A stretch of 64,000 nucleotides of DNA. Source: Stagnimonas sp. (GTDB taxonomy: Bacteria; Pseudomonadota; Gammaproteobacteria; Nevskiales; Nevskiaceae). This document shows, piece by piece, positions 27,901-38,000 of the stretch. The notes below the pieces were generated by a model. The model was not told the DNA's origin, made no database searches, and saw nothing but the letters and a program-made list of their open reading frames with translations. Location of the stretch: assembly GCA_030696045.1 (NCBI GenBank), contig JAUYNO010000094.1, forward strand, positions 1 to 64,000. Reading direction: 5' to 3'. Positions within the stretch are counted from its first letter, which is position 1. Each line of letters opens with the position of its first letter. The translations under genes were made by a program, and so were the position numbers.

Positions 27901-30900
27901 TGAAGGTCAGGGTCGCCGGAGCAAGAGCAAACTGGCCACTGGGGCTCTGACTGATGGTTACGGTCACGTCAGCGGTCGGCTCGGAGTTGAGCTTGACGCT
28001 GTAGGAGTCCCCGGCGCCCGCCTCGGTCGCTGCAGTGCTGCCGCCGGTTTCGACAATGACGACACCGGGGGCGTCATTGTCGGCAATTGCGGCGTTGACA
28101 TTCGGGACGCTGCGTTGGCTGTAGCTGGCATCGTCACTGGCCGCGACGTGCAGCACGGTCGAACTGTGATTGCCTTCAGCCACCGCATCGTCCTTGGCCG
28201 TCACCGTCACCGTCTGGGGCTGATTCCAGTCCGCCAAGGTGAAGCTGAGCTCGGTAGCCGAGAGCAACACCTGCTGGTTGTCGGTGCTCAGGCTGAGAAC
28301 CACGTCGGCGGTCGGCTGGCTGGTCAGCATGATCGTGTAGTCGGTGCCCGCACCACCCTCGGTGACACTGACGCTGGTCGGCGCCACCGTGAAGCCGGCG
28401 TTGTCGTTGTCGGTGATGCCGGCGTTGATGTTGCCCGCCATGCTGATCACATAGGCATCGTCGTCGTCGCTGGCCGTGCTGTGCACCAGCATGCCGCTGT
28501 GGCTGCCTTCTGCCGAGGCATCATCGAGAGCCGTGACGGTCACCGTCTGCGCCACGTCCCAGCCGCCCGGCATGCCGCCGTTAGGGGTGAAGCTGAGGGT
28601 GATGATCTGGCTCGCCGTGCCGCCCGAGGCCGCCCTCAGCTGGGCGCCGGCGTCGATGGTCACGGTCACATTGCCGGTCGGCTGGGAGTTGAGCTTGACC
28701 GTGTAGCTGTCGCTGGCTCCGCCCTCGGCCACGCTCACCGCAGACTTCGACAGCACTAGACCGACGCTGTCGTCGTCGGCAATCTGTGCGTCGATCCTGC
28801 GAATGCTGAGGCTACCGAATGCCGGGTCGGCACTGCTGATGCCATGCAGGATGCTGCCCTGGTGGGCGCCTTCCGCGATCTGGTCGTTGAAGGCGGTGAC
28901 GGTGACCGTCTGCGCCAGGTTCCAGTTGGCCGAGGTAAAGACCAGGCTGATCCGGTCGGTACCGAGCTGGGCGTCGGGCGAAAGGCTGATGGTGACGTCC
29001 GCCGAGGGCTGACTGGTCAGCACCATCGTGTAGCTGTCGGTAGCACCGCCTTCGGTCACGGTCGTGGCGCCGTCGCTTTCGGTGATCGAGACGCTGGCGA
29101 CGTCGTTGTCGGTGATGGTCACCGGCACCGAGGCCACCGTTAGCCCCTGGAAGTTCATGTCCGTGGCGCTGGTGCTGTGGCTGACGGAAGCCGAATGATC
29201 ACTCTCGGCGACCTGATCATCGACGGCGGCCACAGTCACTGTCTGCGGCAGATTCCAGTTGGCGCTGGTGAACGTCAGCGCCGTCGCCGGCGAGGTCAGC
29301 ACCTGAGCGCCATAGCTGAGGTCGACGACGACGTCGGACGTCGGACGGGCATCGAGAACCAGGGTGTAGGAATCCCCGGAGGAGCCTTCCGTGACATTGG
29401 TGCTGGCACCGGACTGGCTCACCGTCACGCCGGCAACGTCGTTGTCGGTAACGGTCAGCAGGTGCTGGGTGGGCGCCAGCAGCGTTGCACCGACCGCGCT
29501 ATCGAGGCTCAGGCTGACGGTCTCGGTGTTCTCGATGTCGGGGTCGTCAGTGATCGTTATCGAGATCGGTGCACTGGTCTCGCCTTCGGCGATCACCAGG
29601 GGCGAGGTCGGCGCCGCCGAGTAGTCACTGCCATTGACGGCGCTGCCGGCCAGCGAGTAGCGGATCGTCACATCGCGATCTGCTGCGCGGCTGAGCTTCA
29701 CGACCGCCGTGACGGTGCCCGCGCCCTCGGCAGCGGTCTGCTGATCGACCGCAAACGAGGCCTGCGGGACGCTGTCGTCATCAACCAGGGTCAGCGTGTG
29801 GGTGGCATTGGCACCCTTGGAGGCGTTGACCGGCGTGCCGATGGTCAGCACGGCGGTCTCGTCGGCTTCCTGGCTGGCGTCGTTGCTGAGCGTGAAGTTG
29901 AGGGTGCCGGTGCTGCTTCCGGCCGGGATCACCAGCGGGCTGGCGGGACTCAGGCTGTAATCGCTGCCGTTGCTGGCGGTGCCGCTGACGGTGTAGGGCA
30001 CGCTGACTGCCTGGCCGCTGACGGCGGACAGCTTCACCAGCGCCGTCGCCTGGCCGCTGGCCAGATCCTCGCGGACCGACTGCGCGCCCGGATCGAAATT
30101 GACCTCCGGCACCGGGTCGTTGTTGCTGATCGTCAGGCTATGCGTGGTGGTAGCGCCCGGGCTGGCATTGCTGGGCTGCCCCATGGTGACCACCACCGTC
30201 TCGTTGGCTTCATTGAGCAGGTCGTCGTGGATCTGCACGGTCAGGACGGCATCGGTCATACCCGCCGGAATGGTGAGCTGACCAATGTCTGGACTCAGGT
30301 CGTAGTCGACCGCAGGCCCTTTCGCGGCGGTGCCGGAGACGCTGTAGGGAACGGTCACCTCCAGTGCGCTCGGCGCGCTCAAGCGGGCGGTGATGCTGGC
30401 ATTGCCGCCGCTCTCGGCCAGGGTCTGTGCAGCCTGGGTAAAACTCACCGTCGGCGAGCTGTCGGCATCCTGGATGGTCAGCGTGTGCGCGGCGGCGGTG
30501 CCCAGGTTGGCGTTGACCGGCGTGTTCAGCGTCAACACGACGGTCTCGTTGGATTCGTCGAGGCTGTCAGTCTTGACGGTGACCGCGACGTTCTTGCTGG
30601 TCTCGCCCGGGGCGAAGCTCAGCTGGGCAGAAGGCGCCACGGTGTAGTCAGCGCCGGAGGTAGCCGTGCCCGACAAGCCGTAGTTGACCGTGATCGGCTG
30701 ACCGCTGGCCGCCGACAGGGAGACCACCACCTGCTTGGTGCCGCCTTCGGCCTGGCTGCTGGTCGCCAACGCGAAGCTGACGGAAGGCTCGCCGTCGTTG
30801 TCAGTGATGGTGACGGTATCGGTGGCGGTGGCCCCCTTCTGATAGCTCGGATCGGTTCCGGTCGGCGCGGCAATCGTGATGATCGCGGTCTCATCGACCT

Positions 30901-33226
30901 CGTCGCGGCTGTCGTCGTCGATGTTCAGGGTAAGGCTGGCCGTGGTGCTGCCCGCCGTGATCGTGACCTGGGTGGTCGGGGTCGTGGTGTAGTCGCTGGT
31001 GGTGCCGCCCTTGGAGGCAGTTCCCGAGGTGCTGAAGGGGATCACCACATCGCGGCCACTGAGCTTGTCGATGCTGAAGTCGATCAGCTTGGTGCCGGCA
31101 CCCTCGGCGACGCTGGAAGCGCTTTCGCTCAAGCTCACCACCGGCGCATTGTCGTCGTCCTGGATGGTCAGGACACCCTGGGCATCGCTGATGCTGCCCT
31201 GGCTCGCGGCGGACAGGGTGAGGTTCACCGTCTCGGAATTTTCATCCAGCTCGTCGGCCAGTACGGGAACCGAAATGGTCTGGGTCTGGACCTGATCGCT
31301 GGTATTGCTGTCGTCGAAGCTGAGCACGCCGCTGGCGCTGCTGTAATCGGCATTCACCTTGGCGGTACCGTCGCTGCTCGCGTAACGGACCGTGGCCTTG
31401 CCGCAGAGCATGCGGCCGGCCGCCGGGGTGCGCCGCACCGTCAGGCTGGCGGCACCGCTCTCGCTGGTGGTGCTGGCGTCAACGATGCTGAAGCTGCCGA
31501 CATCATCGGTGGCGCCGCAGAAATTGGTGGTCTCGGTGTCGGTGTTGTTGGCGGCGACCGGATCGTCCTGGCCCGCCGACAGCGTGGCGACATTGCTGAG
31601 CTGATTGCCGCTGCTGACCGTGGTCGGCGTGTTGACCCGCACGGCGATGGTGCTGGTGGTCTGGGCCTTGTACGAACCGGTGTAGTTGCAGGTCACGACC
31701 CCGCCGGCATTGGCGCAGGTCCAGTTGGTGCCGGTGGCGCTGACGAAGCTGGTGTTGGCCGGCAGGGTGTCTTCGACCTTGACCGTCGTCGCCGCACCGA
31801 TTGCCTGGTCGATCAGGGCGATGCCGGTGGGGCTCACCGTCGCGTGATTGTTGGTGACGGTCAGGGTGTAGGTCAGCGCGACCGTGCTGGGCGGAAAGGT
31901 GGTCGAGGGAGCAACCGGATCCTGGTCGTCAACCTGGGTGATCTCGAGATCGATGGCTTCCGGGCCGACGTAGCGCCGGAGCAGAATGTTGCCGGCGTCA
32001 CCGGTGGCGGCGCCCTGCCAGACCACCAGATAATCGCCGTCCGCGTCGACCGCCAAGGCCGGCGCACGCTGATCAGCTGCGGTGGTGGTGTTGGCTTGCT
32101 GGTCGCTGCTGCCCTGGGCGACACCACTCTGGTTGTAGCGACGGAAGTAGACGCCGTAGCCGCTGCCGTCCTGGCCATTGCTTTCCCAGCCCACCAGGAA
32201 GTTGCCGACGGCATCGACAGTGAGCATCGGCGCAGCCTGGATACCGGCGACGACACCATTGGCCGGGACATCGGCAACGTCGAGCGCCTGACTGCTGGCG
32301 TCAAAGCGGCGGATGAAGATGTTGGTATCGGTCCCCGCAGCGTCCGGGCCGACCCAGGCGGCAACGAAGGAACCATCGGCGCGCAGGGCGACCGCCGGGT
32401 TGGTCTGCTCGCCGGCTGTGGCCTGATTCAATCGGGTTTCACCACCCACCGTGGCGCCGGCGGCGGAGTACCGCTGCGCGTAGATTCCGTTCAGGTCGCC
32501 ATCCTGGTTGTTGCTCTGCCAGGCGATGACGAAGGCGCCGCCGGCAGCCATCGAGACGCTTGGGAATTTCTGGCTGGCCTGGACGACGGTATTGACCTGG
32601 AACTCGCCGCCCTGGACGCTGCCGTCGGTGGCGTAGCGCTGCGCATAAATGCCACGACCGTTGGCATCCTGGCTTTCCCAGGCCACCACGAAATTGCCGG
32701 CGGCATCCATCGAAAGGCTGGGCGCGTTCTGACTGCTGGCGACCGTGGTGTTGACCTTGAATTCGCTGCCCAAGCGGGCACCCGCAGAGTTGTAGCGCTG
32801 GGCGTATATGCCGGTGCCGGCGCTGTCCTGGAGATTGCTTTCCCAGGCCACGACAAAGTTGCCCGCCGCGTCCATCGCAACCACCGGATTGGACTGCAGG
32901 TCGGTGGTGGTGGTGTTGACCCGGGTCTCGGCGCCGGCGGCGACGCCATTGCTGCCGTAACGCTGCAGGAAGATATCGCCGCTGTCGGTGGCACCGGCGC
33001 CTTGCCAGACCAGCACGGCATCGCCGTCGGCGTCCCGGGCTGCGGCCGGCGCGGTTTGCGCCAGCGCGGTCGTGGTGTTGACCACAAGCTCGTCGTTGAT
33101 GGGGGAGTCCGGAGGCGCAGCAAAGCTCAGCCCCAAGGCCGCCAGCGCGGCAACTAATCCAAAGCGCAGCCCCGTGCGAGCGCGGCCGAAGTTGCGGCCG
33201 TCGAGGCCACCGATACGGATATTCAT
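24905..33226 (-). CDS. Giant Calx-beta repeat protein with GlyGly-CTERM-like C-terminal sorting signal
   Basis: This is a 2773-aa secreted protein. The track start at 33241 is a TTG; I prefer the ATG at 33224-33226, which gives MNIRIGGLDGRN… with a signal peptide ending near LGLSFAAP. The N-terminal 400 residues carry about eight propeller-like units (DAAGNFVVAWESN…GIYAQRY). A DUF11-type adhesin domain follows (TYTLTVTNNHATVSP). The rest is about 18 Calx-beta modules ending in TITDDDA or TIADND. Five of them are nearly identical 112-residue units. The C-terminus GGGGSLPMSLLTLLLGAAIWRRR matches the GlyGly-CTERM pattern (Gly-rich motif, hydrophobic helix, Arg cluster) processed by rhombosortase in type II-secreting bacteria. 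Acidic Calx-beta loops bind calcium in known proteins. A role in adhesion or matrix is inference. Strong terminators flank the gene. Confidence 0.85.
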   Translation of the reverse strand: MNIRIGGLDGRNFGRARTGLRFGLVAALAALGLSFAAPPDSPINDELVVNTTTALAQTAPAAARDADGDAVLVWQGAGATDSGDIFLQRYGSNGVAAGAETRVNTTTTDLQSNPVVAMDAAGNFVVAWESNLQDSAGTGIYAQRYNSAGARLGSEFKVNTTVASSQNAPSLSMDAAGNFVVAWESQDANGRGIYAQRYATDGSVQGGEFQVNTVVQASQKFPSVSMAAGGAFVIAWQSNNQDGDLNGIYAQRYSAAGATVGGETRLNQATAGEQTNPAVALRADGSFVAAWVGPDAAGTDTNIFIRRFDASSQALDVADVPANGVVAGIQAAPMLTVDAVGNFLVGWESNGQDGSGYGVYFRRYNQSGVAQGSSDQQANTTTAADQRAPALAVDADGDYLVVWQGAATGDAGNILLRRYVGPEAIDLEITQVDDQDPVAPSTTFPPSTVALTYTLTVTNNHATVSPTGIALIDQAIGAATTVKVEDTLPANTSFVSATGTNWTCANAGGVVTCNYTGSYKAQTTSTIAVRVNTPTTVSSGNQLSNVATLSAGQDDPVAANNTDTETTNFCGATDDVGSFSIVDASTTSESGAASLTVRRTPAAGRMLCGKATVRYASSDGTAKVNADYSSASGVLSFDDSNTSDQVQTQTISVPVLADELDENSETVNLTLSAASQGSISDAQGVLTIQDDDNAPVVSLSESASSVAEGAGTKLIDFSIDKLSGRDVVIPFSTSGTASKGGTTSDYTTTPTTQVTITAGSTTASLTLNIDDDSRDEVDETAIITIAAPTGTDPSYQKGATATDTVTITDNDGEPSVSFALATSSQAEGGTKQVVVSLSAASGQPITVNYGLSGTATSGADYTVAPSAQLSFAPGETSKNVAVTVKTDSLDESNETVVLTLNTPVNANLGTAAAHTLTIQDADSSPTVSFTQAAQTLAESGGNASITARLSAPSALEVTVPYSVSGTAAKGPAVDYDLSPDIGQLTIPAGMTDAVLTVQIHDDLLNEANETVVVTMGQPSNASPGATTTHSLTISNNDPVPEVNFDPGAQSVREDLASGQATALVKLSAVSGQAVSVPYTVSGTASNGSDYSLSPASPLVIPAGSSTGTLNFTLSNDASQEADETAVLTIGTPVNASKGANATHTLTLVDDDSVPQASFAVDQQTAAEGAGTVTAVVKLSRAADRDVTIRYSLAGSAVNGSDYSAAPTSPLVIAEGETSAPISITITDDPDIENTETVSLSLDSAVGATLLAPTQHLLTVTDNDVAGVTVSQSGASTNVTEGSSGDSYTLVLDARPTSDVVVDLSYGAQVLTSPATALTFTSANWNLPQTVTVAAVDDQVAESDHSASVSHSTSATDMNFQGLTVASVPVTITDNDVASVSITESDGATTVTEGGATDSYTMVLTSQPSADVTISLSPDAQLGTDRISLVFTSANWNLAQTVTVTAFNDQIAEGAHQGSILHGISSADPAFGSLSIRRIDAQIADDDSVGLVLSKSAVSVAEGGASDSYTVKLNSQPTGNVTVTIDAGAQLRAASGGTASQIITLSFTPNGGMPGGWDVAQTVTVTALDDASAEGSHSGMLVHSTASDDDDAYVISMAGNINAGITDNDNAGFTVAPTSVSVTEGGAGTDYTIMLTSQPTADVVLSLSTDNQQVLLSATELSFTLADWNQPQTVTVTAKDDAVAEGNHSSTVLHVAASDDASYSQRSVPNVNAAIADNDAPGVVIVETGGSTAATEAGAGDSYSVKLNSEPTADVTVTISQSPSGQFALAPATLTFTAANYASGQSVTVNSVDDSTVDGDINVTLSHAAASSDSRYQSLKSDLTAKALDNDAAVTLTPASKTVAESATAVSYNAHRVGASNQAASVAYATSDGSATAGQDYTVATGTVSFAAGETDKAVTVSLQPDTSDEADESFALTLSGPSANLVLGSPATATTTITDDDATPSLSIGNATVTEGNSGSATATFTVSLSAASGQTVTVSYATANGTATAGSDYTAKNGTLSFAPGTTSQTIAVVVSGDVVDEADETFSVALSGPTNASIGTGAGTGTITDDDATPSLSIGNATVTEGNSGSATATFTVSLSAASGQSVSVSYATADGTATAGSDYTARSGTLTFAPGTTTQTLAVTVTGDAIDELDEAFTLALSAPTNATVANGTGTGTITDDDGAPSLSISNATVTEGNSGAATARFTVTLSAASGQTVTVAYATANGSATAGSDYTAKNGTLTFAPGSTSQPITIAVTGDTVDEADETFTVALSAPSNATISTGTGVGTITDDDATPSLSIGNATVTEGNSGSATASFTVSLSAASGQTVTVSYATANGTATAGSDYTAKTGTLTFAPGATSQPVTIAVAGDVADEADETFTVTLSAPSNAGIGTGTGTGTIGDDDATPRLSIGNSTVTEGNSGSATASFTVSLSAASGQTVTVSYATANGTATAGADYTAKNGMLSFAPGVTNQSLAVSVNGDVVDEADESFTVALSGASNAAIGTGTGTGTITDDDGAGVALSQSGGTTGVSEGGADDAYGLVLTSQPTGNVSIAANGGTQLRVSPATVVFTPANWNQAQTVTVSAVDDTVSEGNHGGVLSHTASSADSKYNAVAIPVVQVSIADNDVSRVSTTDSSGKPLQAESSSGVLTVNSTATQPSSAPTNYQYRNGFFDIRVTGITPGSTVVVTLMPTSDLNPVAYVKCRPDGSGCVEYGNASIQGKVISITLTDGGVGDDDGIANGRIQDPGAPAYPKVDLGEGGGGSLPMSLLTLLLGAAIWRRRSVSRVS
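25735..27415 (-). repeat. Five tandem 336-bp Calx-beta repeats
   Basis: Five consecutive units, each beginning PSLSI(G/S)N(A/S)TVTEGNSG and ending TGTITDDD, recur with a period of exactly 336 bp (112 codons). The shadow ORFs at 25986, 26322, 26994 and 27330 show the same spacing. Conservation at the DNA level suggests recent duplication or gene conversion, and copy number could vary by recombination. Confidence 0.9.
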
Positions 33227-33308
33227 GATCCCAATCCCCAAAAAGCTGACAGCTGATCCCTACGCCAAGCCTAGCAGACGCTTCCCTTCGTCAGCATTAC
33301 AAAACTCC

Positions 33309-33346
33309 GGAGCCTCCGACCGCAGACTTTGGCGGTCGGAGGCTCC
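33309..33346 (-). terminator. Strong hairpin downstream of the POT transporter gene
   Basis: GGAGCCTCCGACCGC pairs perfectly with GCGGTCGGAGGCTCC across an 8-nt loop (AGACTTTG). It lies 58 nt after the POT stop and is followed on the minus strand by CGGAGTTTTG. The long perfect stem and T tract suggest a terminator that separates POT from the Calx-beta gene. Confidence 0.75.
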
Positions 33347-33403
33347 GACAGAGTACCAGCCTAAACCTCAGGCCCGCAGAGTGCGGGCGGCAGTATTTCT
33401 TCC

Positions 33404-34891
33404 CTACTTCACACCGCCCATAAGCTTCTGGATCGGTTTGGCCAGCAGCAGCAGCAACAGACCGACGCCGCCACCGATGTAGAAGATCATCAGGAAGCGG
33501 TCCGGCGCGTGCTGGATGTCCTCGGCGCCGAGATGACCGGCGATCAGGCCGGACAGCAGGTTGCCGAGCGCGGTGCCGGCGAACCAGGTGCCCATCATCT
33601 GGCTGGTGAAGCGCGGCGGCGCCAGCTTGGTGACGGCCGAAAGCCCGATGGGCGACAGGCAGAGCTCGCCGAAGGTATGCAGCAGATAGGTCAGCAGCAG
33701 CCAGACCGGCAGCACCTTGGTGCCCTCGCCGCCCTTCACCACCAGCATGGCGGCCCAGGCGATGATGACGAAGCCGAGCGCCATCTGGATCAGGCCCAGC
33801 GCGAACTTCACCGGCACCGAGGGCTCCAGGTTGCGGCGGCCGAGCTGCACCCAGAGCGCGGCGAACACCGGCGAGAACAGCACCACGAACAGCGGGTTCA
33901 GCGTCTGGTACCAGCTGGCGGGATGCTGGCCGTCGGCGAAGAAATTGCCGAACAAGCTGCGGTCGGTGAAGTCACGGGCAAAAACAGTAAACCCTGATCC
34001 GGCCAGCTCGAAGCCCATGAAGAAGGCGGCCGCACCGAAGAACAACACCACGATCACCGCCACCCGCTTGGCTTCCTCGCTGCTCAGCTTGCCGAACATG
34101 AAGACGTAGCCGAAGAAGAAGAAGGCGATCAGCACCATAGCCACGCCGGTGTACTGGCTGAGACTGACCGGGCTCAGGCTCACCGCGCCGCTGGCCACGG
34201 CGGCCACGCCGGCGGCGAAGATCGCCATGCCAATGGCCAGCTGCCAGAGCGAGCGCCGGCGCTCCTCGACCGTGTGGGCGCTGGGGGCGGCCACCGGCAG
34301 GTAATGGCGAGTCATCCAGAACTGGATCAGGCCGAGGATCATCAGCCCGCCGGCCAGCGCGAAGCCGGCCTGCCAGGACACTTTCTCGCCGATGGTGCCG
34401 ACCAGCAGCGGCGCCAGCAGGCCGCCGACATTGATGCCCATGTAGAAGATCGAGAAGCCGGCGTCGCGTTCGCCGCTGGGGCGATCCTTGTACAGCTGGC
34501 CGACCATGGCGCTGATGTTGGGCTTGAGCAGGCCGACGCCGAGCACCACCACCACCAGGCCGAGGAAGAACACGGTCTGGTTGCCGAGCGCCAGCATGAA
34601 ATTGCCGAGCGCGATAATGCCGCCGCCGAGCATCACCGCATTGCGCTGACCGGTGAGCCGATCCGCCACCCAGCCACCCGGCAGGGCGAACAGGTAGACG
34701 CAGCCGAGGTAGAGACCGTAGATCGCAGTGGCGTCCTTGGCGGTGATGCCGAGACCGCCGTCCATCACGGCCGCCGTCATGAACAGCACCAGCAGGCTGC
34801 GCATGCCGTAGAAGGTGAAGCGTTCCCACATTTCGGTGAAGAACAGGGTCGCGAGGCCGCGCGGGTGGCCCAGCCAGGTGGCTTCTTGCAT
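33404..34891 (-). CDS. POT/PTR2-family proton-coupled peptide transporter
   Basis: This 495-aa inner-membrane protein has about 12-14 hydrophobic segments. The family signature ExxERFxxYG is present near the N-terminus (EMWERFTFYGMRSLL). A second motif region, GLLKPNISAMVGQLY, and FYMGINVGGLLAPLL match the PTR2 pattern. It should import di- and tripeptides with protons. I start it at the ATG at 34889-34891 (MQEATWLGHP) because AAGGA lies 9 nt upstream; the longer track start at 34924 has no such site. It sits between two repeat-protein genes, with terminators on both sides, so it is probably monocistronic. Confidence 0.93.
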   Translation of the reverse strand: MQEATWLGHPRGLATLFFTEMWERFTFYGMRSLLVLFMTAAVMDGGLGITAKDATAIYGLYLGCVYLFALPGGWVADRLTGQRNAVMLGGGIIALGNFMLALGNQTVFFLGLVVVVLGVGLLKPNISAMVGQLYKDRPSGERDAGFSIFYMGINVGGLLAPLLVGTIGEKVSWQAGFALAGGLMILGLIQFWMTRHYLPVAAPSAHTVEERRRSLWQLAIGMAIFAAGVAAVASGAVSLSPVSLSQYTGVAMVLIAFFFFGYVFMFGKLSSEEAKRVAVIVVLFFGAAAFFMGFELAGSGFTVFARDFTDRSLFGNFFADGQHPASWYQTLNPLFVVLFSPVFAALWVQLGRRNLEPSVPVKFALGLIQMALGFVIIAWAAMLVVKGGEGTKVLPVWLLLTYLLHTFGELCLSPIGLSAVTKLAPPRFTSQMMGTWFAGTALGNLLSGLIAGHLGAEDIQHAPDRFLMIFYIGGGVGLLLLLLAKPIQKLMGGVK

Positions 34892-34978
34892 CGGGTTAAT
34901 TCCTTGGGGTTTGCCGCCGACCATGCCTGCGGCCGGGCGCGCGCGTCAATCCGGGCAGGCAAAACGCCGGCCAAAACG

Positions 34979-35006
34979 CCGAGGCCCCGCCAGAGCGGGG
35001 CCTCGG
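34979..35006 (-). terminator. Rho-independent terminator of the Ig-like repeat lipoprotein gene
   Basis: CGAGGCCCCGC-CAGA-GCGGGGCCTCG is a perfect GC-rich stem about 17 nt past the stop codon. On the minus strand it is followed by GGCGTTTTGG and another GTTTTG tract. Confidence 0.8.
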
Positions 35007-35022
35007 GTAGCCAACCCTGCGG

Positions 35023-38000
35023 CTAGAACAGGGTGTGATTGACCGTGGTCTGGTCAGTCACCGCGCCCTTGGTGGCGGAAATGACGGCATCGCCTGGGAA
35101 ATTTTCGCCGGTCGCCAGCCCCGTCGTCGCTCCAATGCTCACCGACTGTTCATTGTCCGAACCCCAAGTGACCTGGGTCGTGACATCGAGCTTGCCGCCG
35201 TCGGAGAAGGTCGCCGTGGCGGTGAACTGCAGGGTCGCGGATCCGACCATGTCGGGGTTGTCGGGCGTCACTGCGATGCTGCTCAGCGTCGCGGTATTGA
35301 CGGTGACGCCGGCATTGCCGGTGACACCACTCAGGTTCGCTACCACCGAGGTGCTGCCGACGGCGACCGTGGTCACCACGCCCTTGCTGCCGGCGGTGTT
35401 GCTGATCGTCGCCACCGAGGAGTTCAGCGTCGACCAGCTGACCGTGGTGGTGATGTCCTGCTTGCTGGCGTCGGAATAGGTTCCCTCCGCCGAGTACTGC
35501 ACCTTGTAGCCGGCCGGCAGCGACACCAGCTTGCCGGTGACCTTGATGCTCTGCAGCGTCGCCGGACTCACGGTCAGCTGCGTGGTGCCGACGATATTCG
35601 GCGTCAGGCTGGTATCTGTCGCGCTGATGGTGATCGGGCCGCCGACCGTGACGGCATTGGCCAGCCCCTTGCTGCCGGTGGCGTTGCTGACAGTGGCGAT
35701 GGCGGCGTCGCTGGAGGTCCAGGACACCGAGCCGGTCTGGTCGGAACTGCTGCCGTCCGAGAACAGCTCGGTCGCCTTGTACTGCAGGCTGCTCTTGTTG
35801 CTGATGGTCTGGTTGGCGGGGGTGATGCTGATCGAGACCGGCACCGCGTCGGTCACGGTCAGCGTCACCGCGTCGCTGCTGACGGCGCCGCTGGTGGCCA
35901 CGATCTTGCTCGTGCCCTTCTGGCTGGAACTGGCCAGGCCCTTGCTACCGGCGGCATTGCTGATGGTCGCCACCGCCGGGGTGTCGGAGCTCCAGGTGAC
36001 GGAATTGGTCAGATCGGGATGGGTGCCGTCGGTGTAGGTGCCGGTGGCGGTGAACTGCTGCTTGCGCCCGGCGGCGATGCTCGGCGTCGCTGGCGTCACG
36101 GCGATGCCGACCAGCTCGGCGATGGTGCCGGTGAAGCTGGCGGTGCCGCTGACGCTGCCCAGGGCGGCAGTTATGGTGGCATCGCCAACACCGGCAGCGG
36201 TCGCCAGGCCCTTGCTGCCACCGGCATTGCTGATGGTCGCCACCGCTGCGGCGCTGGAACTCCAGGTCACCGAAGCGGTGATGTTGACGACACTGCCATC
36301 GGAGTAGGTGCCGTCGGCCTGATACTGCTCGGTGGTGCCTTTGGCCTTGGTGGTGGTCGGCGGCGTCACCGCGATGCTGTTGAGGGTGGCTGCGGTCACG
36401 GTGACATCGGTTGAGCCGCTGGTAGAGCCGACCGCTGCCGTCACGGTGGCGCTGCCCAGGTCGACCGCCTGCACCAGGCCCTTGCTGCCGGCGCTGTCGC
36501 TGACCGTAACCCGCGCGGTATTGGCCGAGGACCAGCTGGCCTGGCTGCTCAGGTCCTGAGTCGTGCCATCGGAAAAGCTGCCGGTGGCGGTGAGCTGGCG
36601 GCTGAGACCTTTCGGAACGCTCGGCGTCGGCGGCTCGACGATGATCGAGCTCAGGGTGGCATTGGTGACCGTCAGGCTGGTCTTGCCGACCACGCTGCCG
36701 CGCGTCGCGCTGATATTGGTGGTGCCCGGCGTGCTGGTCGCGGTCGCCAGGCCACGGCTACCGTCGGCATTGCTGATGCTGGCCGCCGTGGTGTTGGTCG
36801 AGGACCAGGTGACCTGGCTGCTGACATCGGCGACGCTGCCGTCGCTGAAGCTGCCGGTAGCGGTGTACTGCAGCTTGAAGCCCTTGGCCAGCTTGCCGTT
36901 GGCCGGGCTTACCTCGATGGAGGTCAGGGCGGCGTCGCTGACGGTCGCCAGGGTGCTGCCGCTCAGCCCGGAGTAGCTGGCGCTGACGGTGGCCGGCCCC
37001 TTGACGCTGGCCACCGCGAAGCCCTGGTTGCCATCACTGTTGCTGATTTCCAGCACGGCGGTGTCGCTCGACTGCCAGGTGGCGGACGCGGTGAGGTCCT
37101 GCATGCCGTTGTCAGAGTAGACGCCGGTCGCGGTGAACTGCTGCGTGGTGCCGACCGGAATCGAGGGTTCGGCGGGGGTCACGTCGATGCGCGACAGCAC
37201 AGCCGCCGTCACCGTGAACGGCGTCGACGCCGAGATGTCGCCGGAGGCAGCGCCGATGGTGGCGCTGCCGACCGCCGGGGTGCTGGCCAAGCCCTTGCTG
37301 CCCGCCGCGTTGCTGATGCTCGCCACACCCGTCGCCGAACTGCTCCAGGTCACGGCGGCGGTGAGGTCCTGGGCCGACAGATCGCTGTAGGTGCCGGTGG
37401 CGGTGAACTGCTGCGCGCTGCCTTTCGGGACCGAGGCATTGGCCGGCGTGATCTGCAGTCCGGTGAGGACGGCGGGAGTCACGGTGAACGGCGTCGAGGC
37501 CGAGATGTCGCCGGAGGCAGCACCGATGGTGGTGCCTCCAATCGCCAGCGCGCTGGCCCGGCCTTGGCTGCCGCTGGCATTGCTGATGCTCGCCACATCC
37601 GCCGCCGTGCTGCTCCAGACCACCGAGCTGGTGAGATCCTGGGTCGACATGTCGCTGTAGATGCCGGTGGCCGCGAACTGCTGGCTGGTGCCCTTGGGCC
37701 GCGAGGCGTTGGTCGGGGTGACCTGCAATTCCGTCAGCACCGCCGCCGTGACAGTGAGGCCGGTGCTGCCTACGACGCCGCCCGCGCTGGCGGAGATGCT
37801 GACCGCGCCCTCGGCCAGCGCGCTGGCCAGCCCCTTGCTGGCGCTGGCATTGCTGATGCTCGCGAGCGCCGGGTTGGAGCTGCTCCAGCTGGCCGAGCCG
37901 GTCAGGTTCTGGGTGCTGCTGTCGGTGTAGATACCGGTGGCGGTGAACTGCTTGCTGGTGCCCTTGGGCGAGGAGGAACTGCTCGGCGTGACCTGGATCG

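Noticed and set aside
29177-33157. Plus-strand ORF of 1326 aa
   Set aside because: It is antisense to the Calx-beta repeats; its repeated look only mirrors the coding strand.
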